Below are positions 43,580 to 52,096 of a stretch of 54,092 nt of DNA, one piece after another. The notes beneath the pieces are model-generated. The model made no database searches. It was not told the origin of the DNA and saw only the letters and a list, made by a program, of their open reading frames with translations. Every line of letters starts with the position of its first letter. Position 1 is the stretch's first letter. The DNA lies in the NCBI GenBank assembly GCA_020024635.1, contig JAHHTL010000012.1, positions 1-54,092 of the forward strand. Direction: 5' to 3'. Made by a program: the position numbers and the translations under genes. This DNA comes from Ruminococcus sp. (GTDB lineage Bacteria > Bacillota > Clostridia > Lachnospirales > Lachnospiraceae).

Positions 43580-44226
43580 TTAACCATCACCTCTCAATAT
43601 TTTCTCCCTCGCTTCATTGAATTTTTCAATAGTGTCGAATACTCTCATCGTTTGTTCTTCTGTATTTCCAAGCAAAGCCATACGGATAGATTTCGGTCTG
43701 TTATGCCCTTTTTGTCCATCCTTTGTCTGTGCCCACCATAGAAGAGCGAGATAATCCGTTATCGATGCGAGAAGAATCGTGTTTGTCGAGATTTTCGTTT
43801 CAGCAATTGCCATCTTTGTTCTTGAATCCTCTTTCAATCCAATTACAAGTGTAGCGATAAACTGTAACTCATGTTTTGTATAATCAAAAATCCCATATAC
43901 TTCCGCCAAATCACAGATTAGTTCCCTTTCATATTTGTTTACGATGTAAGCGAGGGTTAGGAGTTTTTTCCTGTCTCTCCGGAATTGTTCATAATTTCCT
44001 TGATTTCACTAATAAATATTTCTACTGGCACATTTCCTTTTTCTGTACGCAAATGATCGTACAATGCCTTCTTTTGTTGTTTTCCCAAAAGTAATTCTGC
44101 TGCTTTTGTAAAAAGCTCTACCTTTCCATCATCAATTTCTACAAATATGTCCAACAGCTCCATATTATTCATATTCGTTTTTGGAATTTTAAAATCAAAC
44201 CCACTTTTTGTTGTTCCACAAATCAT
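43580..44226 (-). CDS. Tail assembly chaperone fusion (G-T type) made by -1 frameshift
   Basis: Two overlapping frames join here. After the slippery heptamer A-AAA-AAC (43969-43963) a -1 shift leaves the 89-codon frame and continues with LLTLAYIVNKYERELICD straight into the downstream frame, giving a fusion of about 215 residues. The downstream part (DUF5361-like, with LLWWAQTKDGQKG) has only a TTG without a ribosome site for separate start at 43909. This arrangement, between the major tail gene and the tape measure gene, matches the gpG/gpGT chaperones of lambda-like phages. Confidence 0.8.
43957..44226 (-). CDS. Tail assembly chaperone, short form (gpG type)
   Basis: This 89-residue protein is the unshifted product. 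It is acidic and helical and is made in excess of the fusion in known phages. It sits right after the major tail protein gene. It ends ETGKNS with the stop TAA three bases past the slippery site. Recognised mainly by position and by the frameshift. Confidence 0.8.
   Translation of the reverse strand: MICGTTKSGFDFKIPKTNMNNMELLDIFVEIDDGKVELFTKAAELLLGKQQKKALYDHLRTEKGNVPVEIFISEIKEIMNNSGETGKNS
43963..43969 (-). promoter_or_regulatory. -1 ribosomal frameshift slippery site A-AAA-AAC
   Basis: The heptamer follows the X-XXY-YYZ rule in the zero frame (GGA AAA AAC) and lies two codons before the stop of the short frame. A-AAA-AAC is among the weaker sites in eukaryotes but slips well in bacteria. I did not detect a strong downstream stem by eye. 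Confidence 0.75.
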
Positions 44227-44238
44227 TTTCTTTCTCCT

Positions 44239-44805
44239 TTATGCTGGTAAACTTGTCGCTTTTTTAATATATTCATGATGCGTAACACCTTCTGCATCTG
44301 GCACAGCTTTGATTGTTGTTTCATAACCAATCACATCATCATCTTTATACACAATTTCTCCAACTTCTGTGATTGATGCATCTGGAATCACAACTCTCTT
44401 TAAGACACCTCCTCGAAGAATCATCTCAAAAACCCAAGCATATGATGTTGCATCTTCTACTTTGGCTTTAACCGCAATTCCTGTTTCCAAAGTTCCACTA
44501 ACATTGTTTTCTCCGTATACCGTTTTCAATACCTCTACATTTAATGATTCTATCATTTTAAATGCAAACGAATCTGGCTTTCCAGTCATATAATTAACAA
44601 CTTCATCACCACCCCACGCTTTAATTGAATCAGTTTCTGGAGAATTTGTATTTGTCAGTCCATCTTCTGAAATGTATCCAAGAGATTTAAAAGCTGCATT
44701 TAATTTTGCTTCTGCATCTTTGGGAAGGGCTGTACCTATAGGCGCTCTAAAAATTGCCCCTCCGATTTTCGGTTTTCCTGTTGTTACATTTTTTACATCA
44801 CTCAT
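44239..44805 (-). CDS. Major tail protein
   Basis: This 188-residue protein is the likely tail tube subunit. It starts MSDVKNVTTGKPKIGGAIFRAPIGT, typical of phi13-like tail proteins, and has beta-strand pattern with ETDSIKAWGGDEV and a C-terminal VIGYETTIKAVPDAEG. It overlaps the tail terminator gene by four bases and is followed by the chaperone genes. Confidence 0.85.
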   Translation of the reverse strand: MSDVKNVTTGKPKIGGAIFRAPIGTALPKDAEAKLNAAFKSLGYISEDGLTNTNSPETDSIKAWGGDEVVNYMTGKPDSFAFKMIESLNVEVLKTVYGENNVSGTLETGIAVKAKVEDATSYAWVFEMILRGGVLKRVVIPDASITEVGEIVYKDDDVIGYETTIKAVPDAEGVTHHEYIKKATSLPA

Positions 44806-45152
44806 TTCATTTCCTCCATGTAATAGATTATTTCAAAAATCGCCTGATAACGATAATGCTTTATTTCTGTATCTGTAAAATTGTAATCACTGTTCAATTT
44901 CATTTTACAAATTTCATTCAAAACATTTGGCATCTTAAACATTGCTGTTTTTACTAATTCATTAAGTTCAGCCGCCTTATAAAGTGTTGAATCATAGGAC
45001 TGAATGGCTACAATCGCAGATGTTAGATGCTCCTTTTTTCCACCTCCTATTTTTTCAATCAAGACATAACGTTTTGTGTTAACTTGTTTTTCTGCATAAC
45101 ATGTGATTCCCAATTCTTTTGACAAGTAATCAATTATTATTTTTTCAATCAA
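44802..45152 (-). CDS. Tail terminator / minor capsid-type connector protein
   Basis: This 116-residue protein lies between the HK97 gp10-like gene and the major tail protein gene, the place of the tail terminator. It has alternating strands and helices, and overlaps both neighbours by four bases. No single motif proves it, so the call rests on order and size. Confidence 0.65.
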   Translation of the reverse strand: MIEKIIIDYLSKELGITCYAEKQVNTKRYVLIEKIGGGKKEHLTSAIVAIQSYDSTLYKAAELNELVKTAMFKMPNVLNEICKMKLNSDYNFTDTEIKHYRYQAIFEIIYYMEEMK

Positions 45153-45388
45153 AAGTTCACCGCCTTAATCAATGTATTGTTTTCCATGTTATCTTTTTTT
45201 GCCTTATGAGTTACTGCTATAACTACACACCCTGTTCTCTCTGGATACTTCCTTATTCCAGTTTCATATCCCTCTCCTGCCCTATTCCGTATAGCTGTCC
45301 CGTAGTCGCTACAAATCTTTTCGATTTCTTTTGATTTCAACATTTTTCGAATCCCGGCACCATTAAGCTTTATTTTTATCTTACCCAT
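45149..45388 (-). CDS. HK97 gp10-like head-tail protein, short
   Basis: The 79-residue protein begins with a basic strand (GKIKIKLNGAGIRKMLKS), then a helix with IRNRAGEGYETG, which fits the gp10/minor capsid connector family. It is shorter than the usual 110-130 residues, but both ends look intact and overlap the neighbours. It probably helps join head and tail. Confidence 0.65.
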   Translation of the reverse strand: MGKIKIKLNGAGIRKMLKSKEIEKICSDYGTAIRNRAGEGYETGIRKYPERTGCVVIAVTHKAKKDNMENNTLIKAVNF

Positions 45389-45719
45389 ATCTTTCCACCA
45401 TCACTTTTTTATTCCACTTAAGCGGAATATTCTCTTCGATTCCTTCTATTGGAATTCCAAAAGAATGCCATACTTGATTAAAAAATTCAATTTTTACATC
45501 TTCCCAATTATGCTGATCTCCTTTGGGGATTCCCAAAGTATAAACCGCCTTTTTCCCAGTCAAATTCAATGCATTTACTACATCGTCTGATGAGGTTGGC
45601 GATATTAAAACATTTTCAACGGTGATAGGTTTTTCAGAATAAATCGGTTGATTAAATTCGTCTACACCTTGTTTTGTTTTTTCATAAAGGGTTATTGTTT
45701 TGCCCTGTATCAAATTCAA
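45381..45719 (-). CDS. Head-tail adaptor / minor capsid protein
   Basis: This 112-residue protein has a TTG start and overlaps the previous gene by 38 bases. A second in-frame TTG six bases later is at a better distance from GGGGTG. The beta-rich sequence with GDQHNWEDVKIEFFNQVWHS matches head closure/minor capsid proteins of siphoprophages. Function is inferred from family feel and gene order. Confidence 0.65.
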   Translation of the reverse strand: MNLIQGKTITLYEKTKQGVDEFNQPIYSEKPITVENVLISPTSSDDVVNALNLTGKKAVYTLGIPKGDQHNWEDVKIEFFNQVWHSFGIPIEGIEENIPLKWNKKVMVERYG

Positions 45720-46092
45720 TCACCCCACATTTCTGTCTTCGAAGTCCAAGTCTTGCCAGTTCAGATTTTTTTATAAAAAGTCCACCTCCAGGAACTAAAT
45801 AAGTTCCTGAGGCGGAATACCCAAGTGCAGACTCACTCACTTGGGTCATTGGTTCACGGTTGGTGGAAGTCATAAGTGTTCTTGCTACCACGTCAACTGT
45901 AACTGATTTGGATACATTCCGAAGTGCTGATGATTGCTTTACCATTTCATCTAAATTTTTTCCTACTTTCTCTGCTTCAGATCGAAGACTATCAGATACT
46001 ATCGGGAGTAATGCTAAAGCACGCTTTGTTTCTTCCGGTGTCATTTTTCTCCAAAGTGCTTCTACATCCTCCAACGTTGCAAAATCATTCAT
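45682..46092 (-). CDS. Head completion protein (Gp19/Gp15/Gp42-like)
   Basis: This 136-residue protein starts FATLEDVEALWRKMTPEE and has a helical bundle, followed by SVTVDVVARTLMTSTNREPMTQ and SALGYSASGTYLVPGGGLFIKKSE, characteristic of the Gp19/Gp15/Gp42 connector family. It sits after the capsid gene, as expected, and its start overlaps the stop of the small gene before it. Confidence 0.85.
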   Translation of the reverse strand: MNDFATLEDVEALWRKMTPEETKRALALLPIVSDSLRSEAEKVGKNLDEMVKQSSALRNVSKSVTVDVVARTLMTSTNREPMTQVSESALGYSASGTYLVPGGGLFIKKSELARLGLRRQKCGVIEFDTGQNNNPL

Positions 46093-46216
46093 CTTTCTTT
46101 TCCTTTTTTTCTTTTTCCTTCTTTTTGTTTTCTTCTACCAGTTCCCAATTTTTACCAAAACAGTTTCCTTCTGTGTGGAATACAGCTTCTGTTTTCACAT
46201 TTTTGTATGTATTCAT
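46085..46216 (-). CDS. Small Lys/Glu-rich phage protein
   Basis: A 43-codon frame with ATG at 46216 starts MNTYKNVKTEAVF and ends in a run of Lys and Glu. It lies three bases after the capsid gene's stop region and overlaps the next start by eight bases, so it is placed like a translated link in the operon. Short proteins of this type after the capsid gene are common in Firmicutes prophages; some look like head decoration or rho-type fragments, but the function is unknown. Confidence 0.6.
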   Translation of the reverse strand: MNTYKNVKTEAVFHTEGNCFGKNWELVEENKKKEKEKKEKKDE

Positions 46217-46219
46217 CGA

Positions 46220-47110
46220 TTACACTCCTTTAGTTACAATTCTTGCGAAAAATTCAGGTACTAAAATTCCCCATCCCAGATACGATTCTGCTCTAATATA
46301 CACTTGTCCATACCCTTTAAGGTCTTTTCCAGTATTGTCTGGATCACCATACTCAATAATCTGCAGTGGGATTTCTTTGCTATATCCCCATTTAAAGGCG
46401 TTCTGAAAATCCCCTACAATGGCATGGTCTGGATATGTTGTCGGTCCTTTTGAAACCGTATTATTGGCAGCTATTGTCATACCATTAAGACTATCTGGAG
46501 CTCCGCCAAATTTAAAAGCAGGATATACTGTTACACCATTTTCTTTAATTTTCGACATATCGTTACCGAATACTTTAGACATCGCAATACCTGTTACATC
46601 CCCATCGGATCCATCTACAAGCGCAATTGCATCATCTAAATTTTCATCTACTTTTTCCTTTGCATAATCCACTTTCTGATCGATTTTTGCGTCGAAATGA
46701 TTTTCACCAACAACGCTAGACGCTGTGCTCGTTCTTGGATTAAATCCATGAAAGGCAGCAATATCAAATCCTTTTGCAAGCTTTTTAGCAAACCCATCAT
46801 TAAATGCCATCAAAACCTTAATTTTTTCTTCATCTGACGCATACAAGAATTCATCAGAAACTCTTGCACCATATTCAAACTTGATTGGTACGATTTTAAT
46901 TGGATCAAATGAAATTCCTCCATTTGTCTTTTTGCCATTTTCTGCGACAATATCAACCTCATTATCCATTGAGAAGGTAAACTCTTTTGTTCCTACAAAC
47001 GGGATTCCCTGTTGCTGGGATAATTTTGCTAAAGCTGAATTTCCTCTAACTTTACTAAATAAATCTGTAATCAATTCTTGATCATACATTGTTCTACTTG
47101 GTTCTGCCAT
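46220..47110 (-). CDS. Major capsid protein (HK97 fold)
   Basis: This 296-residue protein has the layout of small HK97-type capsid proteins of Firmicutes siphophages: an N-terminal arm (SRTMYDQELITDLFSKVRGNSALAKL), the E-loop region around VDIVAENGKK, the P-domain helix EEKIKVLMAFNDGFAKKLAKGFDIAAFHG, and the closing GYGQVYIRAESYLGWGIL. It follows the scaffold gene by three bases. Head assembly is the expected role. Confidence 0.88.
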   Translation of the reverse strand: MAEPSRTMYDQELITDLFSKVRGNSALAKLSQQQGIPFVGTKEFTFSMDNEVDIVAENGKKTNGGISFDPIKIVPIKFEYGARVSDEFLYASDEEKIKVLMAFNDGFAKKLAKGFDIAAFHGFNPRTSTASSVVGENHFDAKIDQKVDYAKEKVDENLDDAIALVDGSDGDVTGIAMSKVFGNDMSKIKENGVTVYPAFKFGGAPDSLNGMTIAANNTVSKGPTTYPDHAIVGDFQNAFKWGYSKEIPLQIIEYGDPDNTGKDLKGYGQVYIRAESYLGWGILVPEFFARIVTKGV

Positions 47111-47113
47111 TTT

Positions 47114-47581
47114 CTATTCTCCTTTTAATCCACTTAATAATTTTTCATAAGATGCTTTTTGTTCAGTATTTTTTCCACTTCCTCCTGGTTCATTTGAATG
47201 AAGAGGAGGAACACCTTTTACCCTGATAAATTTCGAAAGATTTTCTGCATCTTTTCGAATATCCTCTTCTGTTTCTCCATTTAATCGTCCCACCAATTCA
47301 AATGGAATTCCTGCTTCATGCGCAATTCTCGCTTTTACCGAGTCGGTCTCGTATTTTTTTATTTGCGCATCTTTTTTTGCAACATCTTCTGGCGAAAGAT
47401 ATCCTTGATATTTTTTCTCTACATCTTCTGCTGATATATACCCAGAATATTTTTTCTGTGCATCTTCTGGGGATAAATATCCTTCAAATTTCTTTTCTGT
47501 AGTCTCTCTTTCTCTCTTTAAACGCTCTCCAATTGCTGCATCAAACTGTTCCTGTGTTTCAATCACTGTGAAATCACTCAT
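47114..47581 (-). CDS. Capsid scaffolding protein (DUF4355-like)
   Basis: This 155-residue acidic, helical protein directly before the capsid gene is the likely scaffold. Three 13-residue repeats lie at about 31-69 (KFEGYLSPEDAQK, KYSGYISAEDVEK, KYQGYLSPEDVAK), then a coiled segment with YETDSVKARIAHEAGIP and a Gly-rich linker near the end. GGAGC precedes the ATG. Repeat number may vary between relatives. Confidence 0.8.
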   Translation of the reverse strand: MSDFTVIETQEQFDAAIGERLKRERETTEKKFEGYLSPEDAQKKYSGYISAEDVEKKYQGYLSPEDVAKKDAQIKKYETDSVKARIAHEAGIPFELVGRLNGETEEDIRKDAENLSKFIRVKGVPPLHSNEPGGSGKNTEQKASYEKLLSGLKGE

Positions 47582-47660
47582 TTTTTTATGCTCCTTTCCC
47601 TACTTAACCCGGTAGTCACGGTATTTTTTATACTAAAAAAGCATCTCCTTAGAGATACTT

Positions 47661-49058
47661 TTAGTAACTAACTCTTTGCTTTTTCTTTTCCTTACTTTCT
47701 GAACATTTCCAATATGCCAAAACTACACTATCTAATAATGCAACATCAACATTTTCTTTTATAGATCTATACCCCAATCCCCCATTTGTTCCAATTGCTC
47801 TTTCTTCACAATTTGTCACAGATTGTGTAAGAGATGGTTGATTATTATGACAAATTTTTGCACTTGTTAACCCCTGTTCAAAAGCAGTGTGTGCAGATAT
47901 CACTTGTTTGACTGTTGGTAACATTGGACTTTTGAGTTTTTCTTCTTTCATTTTGTCTGAAAGAAGTTGCTGGCCATTGGCTCCATCTATTATAACAGCT
48001 TCACTATCTACTTTTGTTAAGAATTCTAGTATCCAATCCATTCCTGCACGAACTGGTTGACAATCTATGGTTTCAACAAAAATTTTCTTTTCTACAGTTT
48101 TAACCGCAATTGATAACGCAACATTATTTCCATCATGTCCAAATTTGATTCCAACAAATAATTTCCCACTGAATTGCGGGACAGATGAAACTGCAAGTGA
48201 TTTCCATTCATTCTCCGTAATTGCTGATTTTTGATTGTACCTAAGCCAAAGTCCAAGACGTTGAATATTAAAATCTGTATCATCATTCGTAATCTCAGCC
48301 CGAATTTTTCTTTCTGTCAAAATTGTTCCAAGAGATGGATTTGTCTCATACCAAGCTTCAATATCATTTGGATCATGTTGATGCTCCACAGACCATTCAG
48401 CCCATCCTGACTCAAAACCCTTTCCCAAAATAACAGTTTCTCTAAATTTTACGAAAACTGTCCCGGCAGAAACAACAGTCGGTGGAGTTCCAAGCATAAT
48501 TGTCTGCGGATTTTCAGAATCTGAAACAATATATTTAAGCGAAGTCTCTTGTGCCTCTGTGTATTCCTGTGCTTCATCAATAATTAAACAATCATATCCT
48601 TCTCCCAATCCTCCTGAATTTGTACGTGTCCGGAACTCCACAACGCCCCCATCTCCAGTATATAGATGCTCTTTTCCAAAAGCTTTAAATGAAGAAGCAA
48701 TATGAATACCTGCTTTTTCACACATTCTGTCAAGCCTTTCCCAAACCGCATGGGTCGTTGTAGTTCGGTGTGCGGTATAAAGAATTCTTTCTTTGTGTTT
48801 TAGTCCCCATAAGCATCTTGCCAAAACATTCTCAGATTTTCCATTTCTTCTTGGAACGGAATATCCTATTTTCTGGTGAACCCAAAGTCCTTCAGCATTG
48901 ACTGCCATAATATCGCAATTAAGAATCTGCTGCCATTCTAATAGTTCTTTTCCTGTTTTCGCATATATATCTGCAGCTTCTTGGCCTTTTGTTTCTTTGT
49001 AAGGAAGAATAACGGATTGAGTAGGTGTTTGACGTCCTATCCTTTTTTCTTCCGCCAT
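47661..49058 (-). CDS. Phage terminase large subunit
   Basis: TerL pumps DNA into the head and cuts it. From the ATG at 49058 (AGGAGG nine bases before) the protein has 465 residues. The ATPase domain shows Walker A VPRRNGKS (68-75) and Walker B CLIIDEAQ with Asp161/Glu162. The nuclease domain (about 285-465) has GIKFGHDGNNVAL, AVIIDGANGQQL and ENVDVALLDSVVLA, which carry acidic residues of the RNase H-like site. Unusually it lies after the portal and MuF genes, and no small terminase gene is next to it. Confidence 0.9.
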   Translation of the reverse strand: MAEEKRIGRQTPTQSVILPYKETKGQEAADIYAKTGKELLEWQQILNCDIMAVNAEGLWVHQKIGYSVPRRNGKSENVLARCLWGLKHKERILYTAHRTTTTHAVWERLDRMCEKAGIHIASSFKAFGKEHLYTGDGGVVEFRTRTNSGGLGEGYDCLIIDEAQEYTEAQETSLKYIVSDSENPQTIMLGTPPTVVSAGTVFVKFRETVILGKGFESGWAEWSVEHQHDPNDIEAWYETNPSLGTILTERKIRAEITNDDTDFNIQRLGLWLRYNQKSAITENEWKSLAVSSVPQFSGKLFVGIKFGHDGNNVALSIAVKTVEKKIFVETIDCQPVRAGMDWILEFLTKVDSEAVIIDGANGQQLLSDKMKEEKLKSPMLPTVKQVISAHTAFEQGLTSAKICHNNQPSLTQSVTNCEERAIGTNGGLGYRSIKENVDVALLDSVVLAYWKCSESKEKKKQRVSY

Positions 49059-49218
49059 AACATCACTCCTCCTAAACATTAACTATATCTTTTATAGTCA
49101 GCGTCACCCTGCTAACCTGTGGGAGATTTTTGGATCACACCCTTTCTACTCTTGTTTCATAATTTTAAATTTATTTATCATCTTCCTTCCTCCTTATCTT
49201 TCGCTTAAAAATGTATAG

Positions 49219-49265
49219 AAAAAAATAACACGTCATACGTTTTTTTATACGCTTTTGACGTGCTA
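49219..49265 (-). terminator. Terminator between the 66-residue gene and terL
   Basis: A stem of about 10 base pairs with one mismatch (49226-49235 with 49256-49265) and an inner GTA-rich pairing is followed on the minus strand by seven T. It may partly uncouple the portal-MuF unit from terL. Bases 49059-49218 hold only an 11-codon frame with a good ribosome site (start at about 49180), and nothing else clear. Confidence 0.6.
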
Positions 49266-49267
49266 TC

Positions 49268-49468
49268 TTATTCCTCTACTACTACCCATTTTCCTCCTGA
49301 ACTGCTGCCATCCATAGGAGCTGGATTTTCCTTTGAATACAAGTAATCTTCTCCACTGTCGTCAATCACCCTATACATTCCTGACTCAGCATCTATTGAC
49401 GCCTCATATATTTTGCCATCTGTGAGCGAATCCACTCCAAACGATTCTCCTACATATTTTAGTTTCAT
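49268..49468 (-). CDS. Small acidic phage-associated protein
   Basis: This 66-residue protein is acidic and likely beta-rich. It contains VGESFGVDSLTDGKIYEA, DDSGEDYLYS and a Trp near the end. Similar small proteins occur in Clostridia prophages and elsewhere. It overlaps the MuF gene stop by four bases, so it is made with it, and a terminator follows. The role is unknown: a head-associated factor or, more speculatively, a partner for the MuF C-terminal domain. Confidence 0.65.
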   Translation of the reverse strand: MKLKYVGESFGVDSLTDGKIYEASIDAESGMYRVIDDSGEDYLYSKENPAPMDGSSSGGKWVVVEE

Positions 49469-50754
49469 AGTTTATCCCTTCTTGTTTTTAATTTAGGTTC
49501 ATACTGCATATTTGAATTAGAAGCTTCATACCAGTGTACATCAAACACATATCTGTCACTTTCTATTTTTCCAGCAATCTTACTCCAATTTCCGGATTTA
49601 TCTCCATATTTTTCAGCCAACCGATCAGATACTCTTAATTTTGTATCACTACCTAATCCGGCGATCACTTTCGTATCTACAAATTTTGTACCTTTCGGTA
49701 TAAAACTCTTTTCTCCATCTTGCACATACTGCAGTTGCTTTTGCAAATATTGATTGCTACCTTTTTCTATGTCTAGTTTACCACTTCCACCATTCTTTTC
49801 AACAGATTCATTTAATTTTTTTCGCATTGAACGTATATCTTTTTTCAATGATGTTCTACTACCAAACATTGCCAATTGCTTTGCTACATTCTTTGGATCT
49901 GTCTCACCGAAACTGATACCAGATTTTCCACTTTTGTAGTATTCTAAAGCGGTTTCTTCTGCCAGTTTTCTTAGTTCCGGCAATCGCATCTTTTCAAGAT
50001 TTCTCTCTGATAATTTTTGAGCTTTTTTTATTCTTTTTTGCTTCTTATCTGAATTACTTTTCCTTTCCGATACAATCTTATGTTTATCTCCAACAATGTA
50101 TTCGACCAAACACCTGCATTCCTTATGTCTTCGGAACACATCATTTCCTTGATCTTTTATTTTTTCATAGTCGTATGTACCAGCTAATTTCCCACACCAC
50201 TCACAACACTGGCTGGTTGAAGTTCTCTTAATTTTTGGATTTAGTCCCGCTTTGTATTGAAAATCAGCATTTACCTTCACCGATTCGTCTACAACAGATT
50301 GCGTGAAATTAACAACAGGTTCATTAAGCATATATGCTATTTTATCAAAGTTATCTTTCCCTGACACAATATCTATAATTCCATTAATTCTATCTTTATT
50401 TACTTTTGGCTTAATTGCCTTTATGCCAATACCAGCCTTTTTATTTATTTGTGTTTGTACATTGGCACAGACTTCTGAAACTAAGTTATGATTATTCTCT
50501 AGTGGACCTGAAAGAACTCGTTTCGCAATGTTGTAGTACATTTTTCCATCTGGCAATACATCCGATGATAACACCGATTGAAAAGTTTCAGATAACAACT
50601 CACCCAACTCTATTGCAAAATCATTTGCATCCTTGTACGAAGCGCTTCCGCTTTTTATTTGTTGATAAAGTATTGAAACCACATTGCTTTTCTTAAAACG
50701 TTTTGTAAATTCCTTTTCAACGTTTTTCAATAATTTCGGTGCGATATCTTCCAT
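49465..50754 (-). CDS. MuF/SPP1 gp7-type head protein with C-terminal extension
   Basis: The 429-residue protein has an N-terminal helical region (about 1-150), then the MuF-like Cys segment SQCCEWCGKLAG and FRRHKECRCLVEY (about 190-220), which binds metal in relatives. Residues 230-320 are helical and basic. Residues 323-429 look like a separate domain with GTKFVDTKVIAGLGS, SDRLAEKYGDKSGNW and FDVHWYEA. MuF proteins sit at the portal and may be injected. Extensions of this kind can be toxins in other phages, but I cannot assign this one. Confidence 0.8.
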   Translation of the reverse strand: MEDIAPKLLKNVEKEFTKRFKKSNVVSILYQQIKSGSASYKDANDFAIELGELLSETFQSVLSSDVLPDGKMYYNIAKRVLSGPLENNHNLVSEVCANVQTQINKKAGIGIKAIKPKVNKDRINGIIDIVSGKDNFDKIAYMLNEPVVNFTQSVVDESVKVNADFQYKAGLNPKIKRTSTSQCCEWCGKLAGTYDYEKIKDQGNDVFRRHKECRCLVEYIVGDKHKIVSERKSNSDKKQKRIKKAQKLSERNLEKMRLPELRKLAEETALEYYKSGKSGISFGETDPKNVAKQLAMFGSRTSLKKDIRSMRKKLNESVEKNGGSGKLDIEKGSNQYLQKQLQYVQDGEKSFIPKGTKFVDTKVIAGLGSDTKLRVSDRLAEKYGDKSGNWSKIAGKIESDRYVFDVHWYEASNSNMQYEPKLKTRRDKL

Positions 50755-50757
50755 ATC

Positions 50758-52008
50758 CTACACCTCTTTCTCAATCTGTGTTTCCAAATCTCTTTTCTTT
50801 ATACCTGTAAGATCTCGAAGATTCTCTTCATTAAAGTATCCAGGAACAGCTTGATTAATCTTAATCGCTCCATCTCCAATACTGGAAAGCGTAGCTGCAT
50901 CTGGTTCAAATATTGGCTCCCATATTGGTTGTGTTAAATAAAATTCATTTCTTTCATAACTGGTTTCATCTCGAATGCATGCAGCAAGATATCCAACATT
51001 TAAGAATCCTGAACCGAACGTTCTTTGTGCTTTCCTAGCCGTTAGTCTCAAATTCTCATGGCTTGCTTTTATTGCTTCTTGACTTGACGGATTATCAGAC
51101 GGGAAACCTAAATCATCCAATGTTAAACCTGTCTCTCCTGCAAACATTCCTGCGAACATTCTTAACTGATCAAGATGCGGACTCATGCTCTGCTGCTGAA
51201 ACTGTCCCAATGTTGGCGAATCTCCTTCGTCATCCTTTGTAAATTCCATCATAGCTGACATTGCAGCTTTCCACTTATCCATAGGATCACGCTCCTGTGA
51301 GGTTCCCACAACATATTTTTGAGGAAAGGAATAAAATTCCGCTGCAATTTCTGAACGTTTAACGGTTCTCATTGCTCCACCGACAATATCCATACAGGCT
51401 CTACTGATCCTACTATGACCAAAAGGTCTTACCGCATCTGGTCTATTAATGATTGGAACCAGTAATGGATATGGCGCTTCATTATAGTGCCTTGTTAATT
51501 TTCCATTGTCATAATAATCTGTAAATCCTGATCCAAAATATGCTTCCTCTATCGGATTTCCATTCTCATCTCTTTTTAGAATAGCATACCCTTCTTTCAA
51601 TAATCCCGTTATTGTATCTAATATCCCCGTTGCTTCGCCAGCATTTAACACCTGAAGTCTAGGATATCCAAATGCATCCGGCGATATATAAATAAAACTG
51701 CAGGATGCAGTTAAAGCCGATTGAATGGCACTATCGAACAGTATATCTGGATTATTCATTTTGAATATCTCATTGAGATCAAAATTATCATTCCTAAATT
51801 CTCTGAATAACAATCTATCGGATATGGAATCTACTGCTTTTGCACACCACCCAAGCGTCAGCTGCCATGCTCTTAAATTTGGTGGTGTAGATATATTAAA
51901 ATCTCTAATCTTATTCTTCATGTCATAAAATTTATATCTCATGTGCACTCTGGATTCTTTTGTTTTTAACTTACGTCTAAGGTATTCTATACCCCTTAAT
52001 TCGTCCAT
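50758..52008 (-). CDS. Phage portal protein
   Basis: The portal forms the dodecameric DNA gate in the head. The ATG at 52008 has AGGAGG six bases before it (a start six codons upstream lacks one). The 416-residue protein fits the SPP1 gp6-like/actinophage portal family: an N-terminal arm, LRAWQLTLGWCAKAVDSISDRL, the FGHSRISRACMDIVGGAMRTVKRSE segment and the GLTLDDLGFPSDNPSSQEAIKASHENL segment near 310. It ends three bases before the MuF gene. Position and sequence agree. Confidence 0.9.
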   Translation of the reverse strand: MDELRGIEYLRRKLKTKESRVHMRYKFYDMKNKIRDFNISTPPNLRAWQLTLGWCAKAVDSISDRLLFREFRNDNFDLNEIFKMNNPDILFDSAIQSALTASCSFIYISPDAFGYPRLQVLNAGEATGILDTITGLLKEGYAILKRDENGNPIEEAYFGSGFTDYYDNGKLTRHYNEAPYPLLVPIINRPDAVRPFGHSRISRACMDIVGGAMRTVKRSEIAAEFYSFPQKYVVGTSQERDPMDKWKAAMSAMMEFTKDDEGDSPTLGQFQQQSMSPHLDQLRMFAGMFAGETGLTLDDLGFPSDNPSSQEAIKASHENLRLTARKAQRTFGSGFLNVGYLAACIRDETSYERNEFYLTQPIWEPIFEPDAATLSSIGDGAIKINQAVPGYFNEENLRDLTGIKKRDLETQIEKEV

Positions 52009-52096
52009 TTCCTTCCTCCTAATCATGGCGTGTGTTTTTTTTCGTAGTGACGGCGTGAAGATCGCTCGTGCCTCACAAAGGGAGATATGCCCCCTT

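Noticed and set aside
43580..43909. Separate 109-residue protein from the TTG at 43909
   Set aside because: There is no ribosome site and the -1 frame is open from the slippery site, so it is better explained as the end of the fusion protein.
45924..46406. Long plus-strand frames rich in Phe and Ser
   Set aside because: Antisense to the head completion, small basic and capsid genes; the composition comes from A-rich codons on the other strand.
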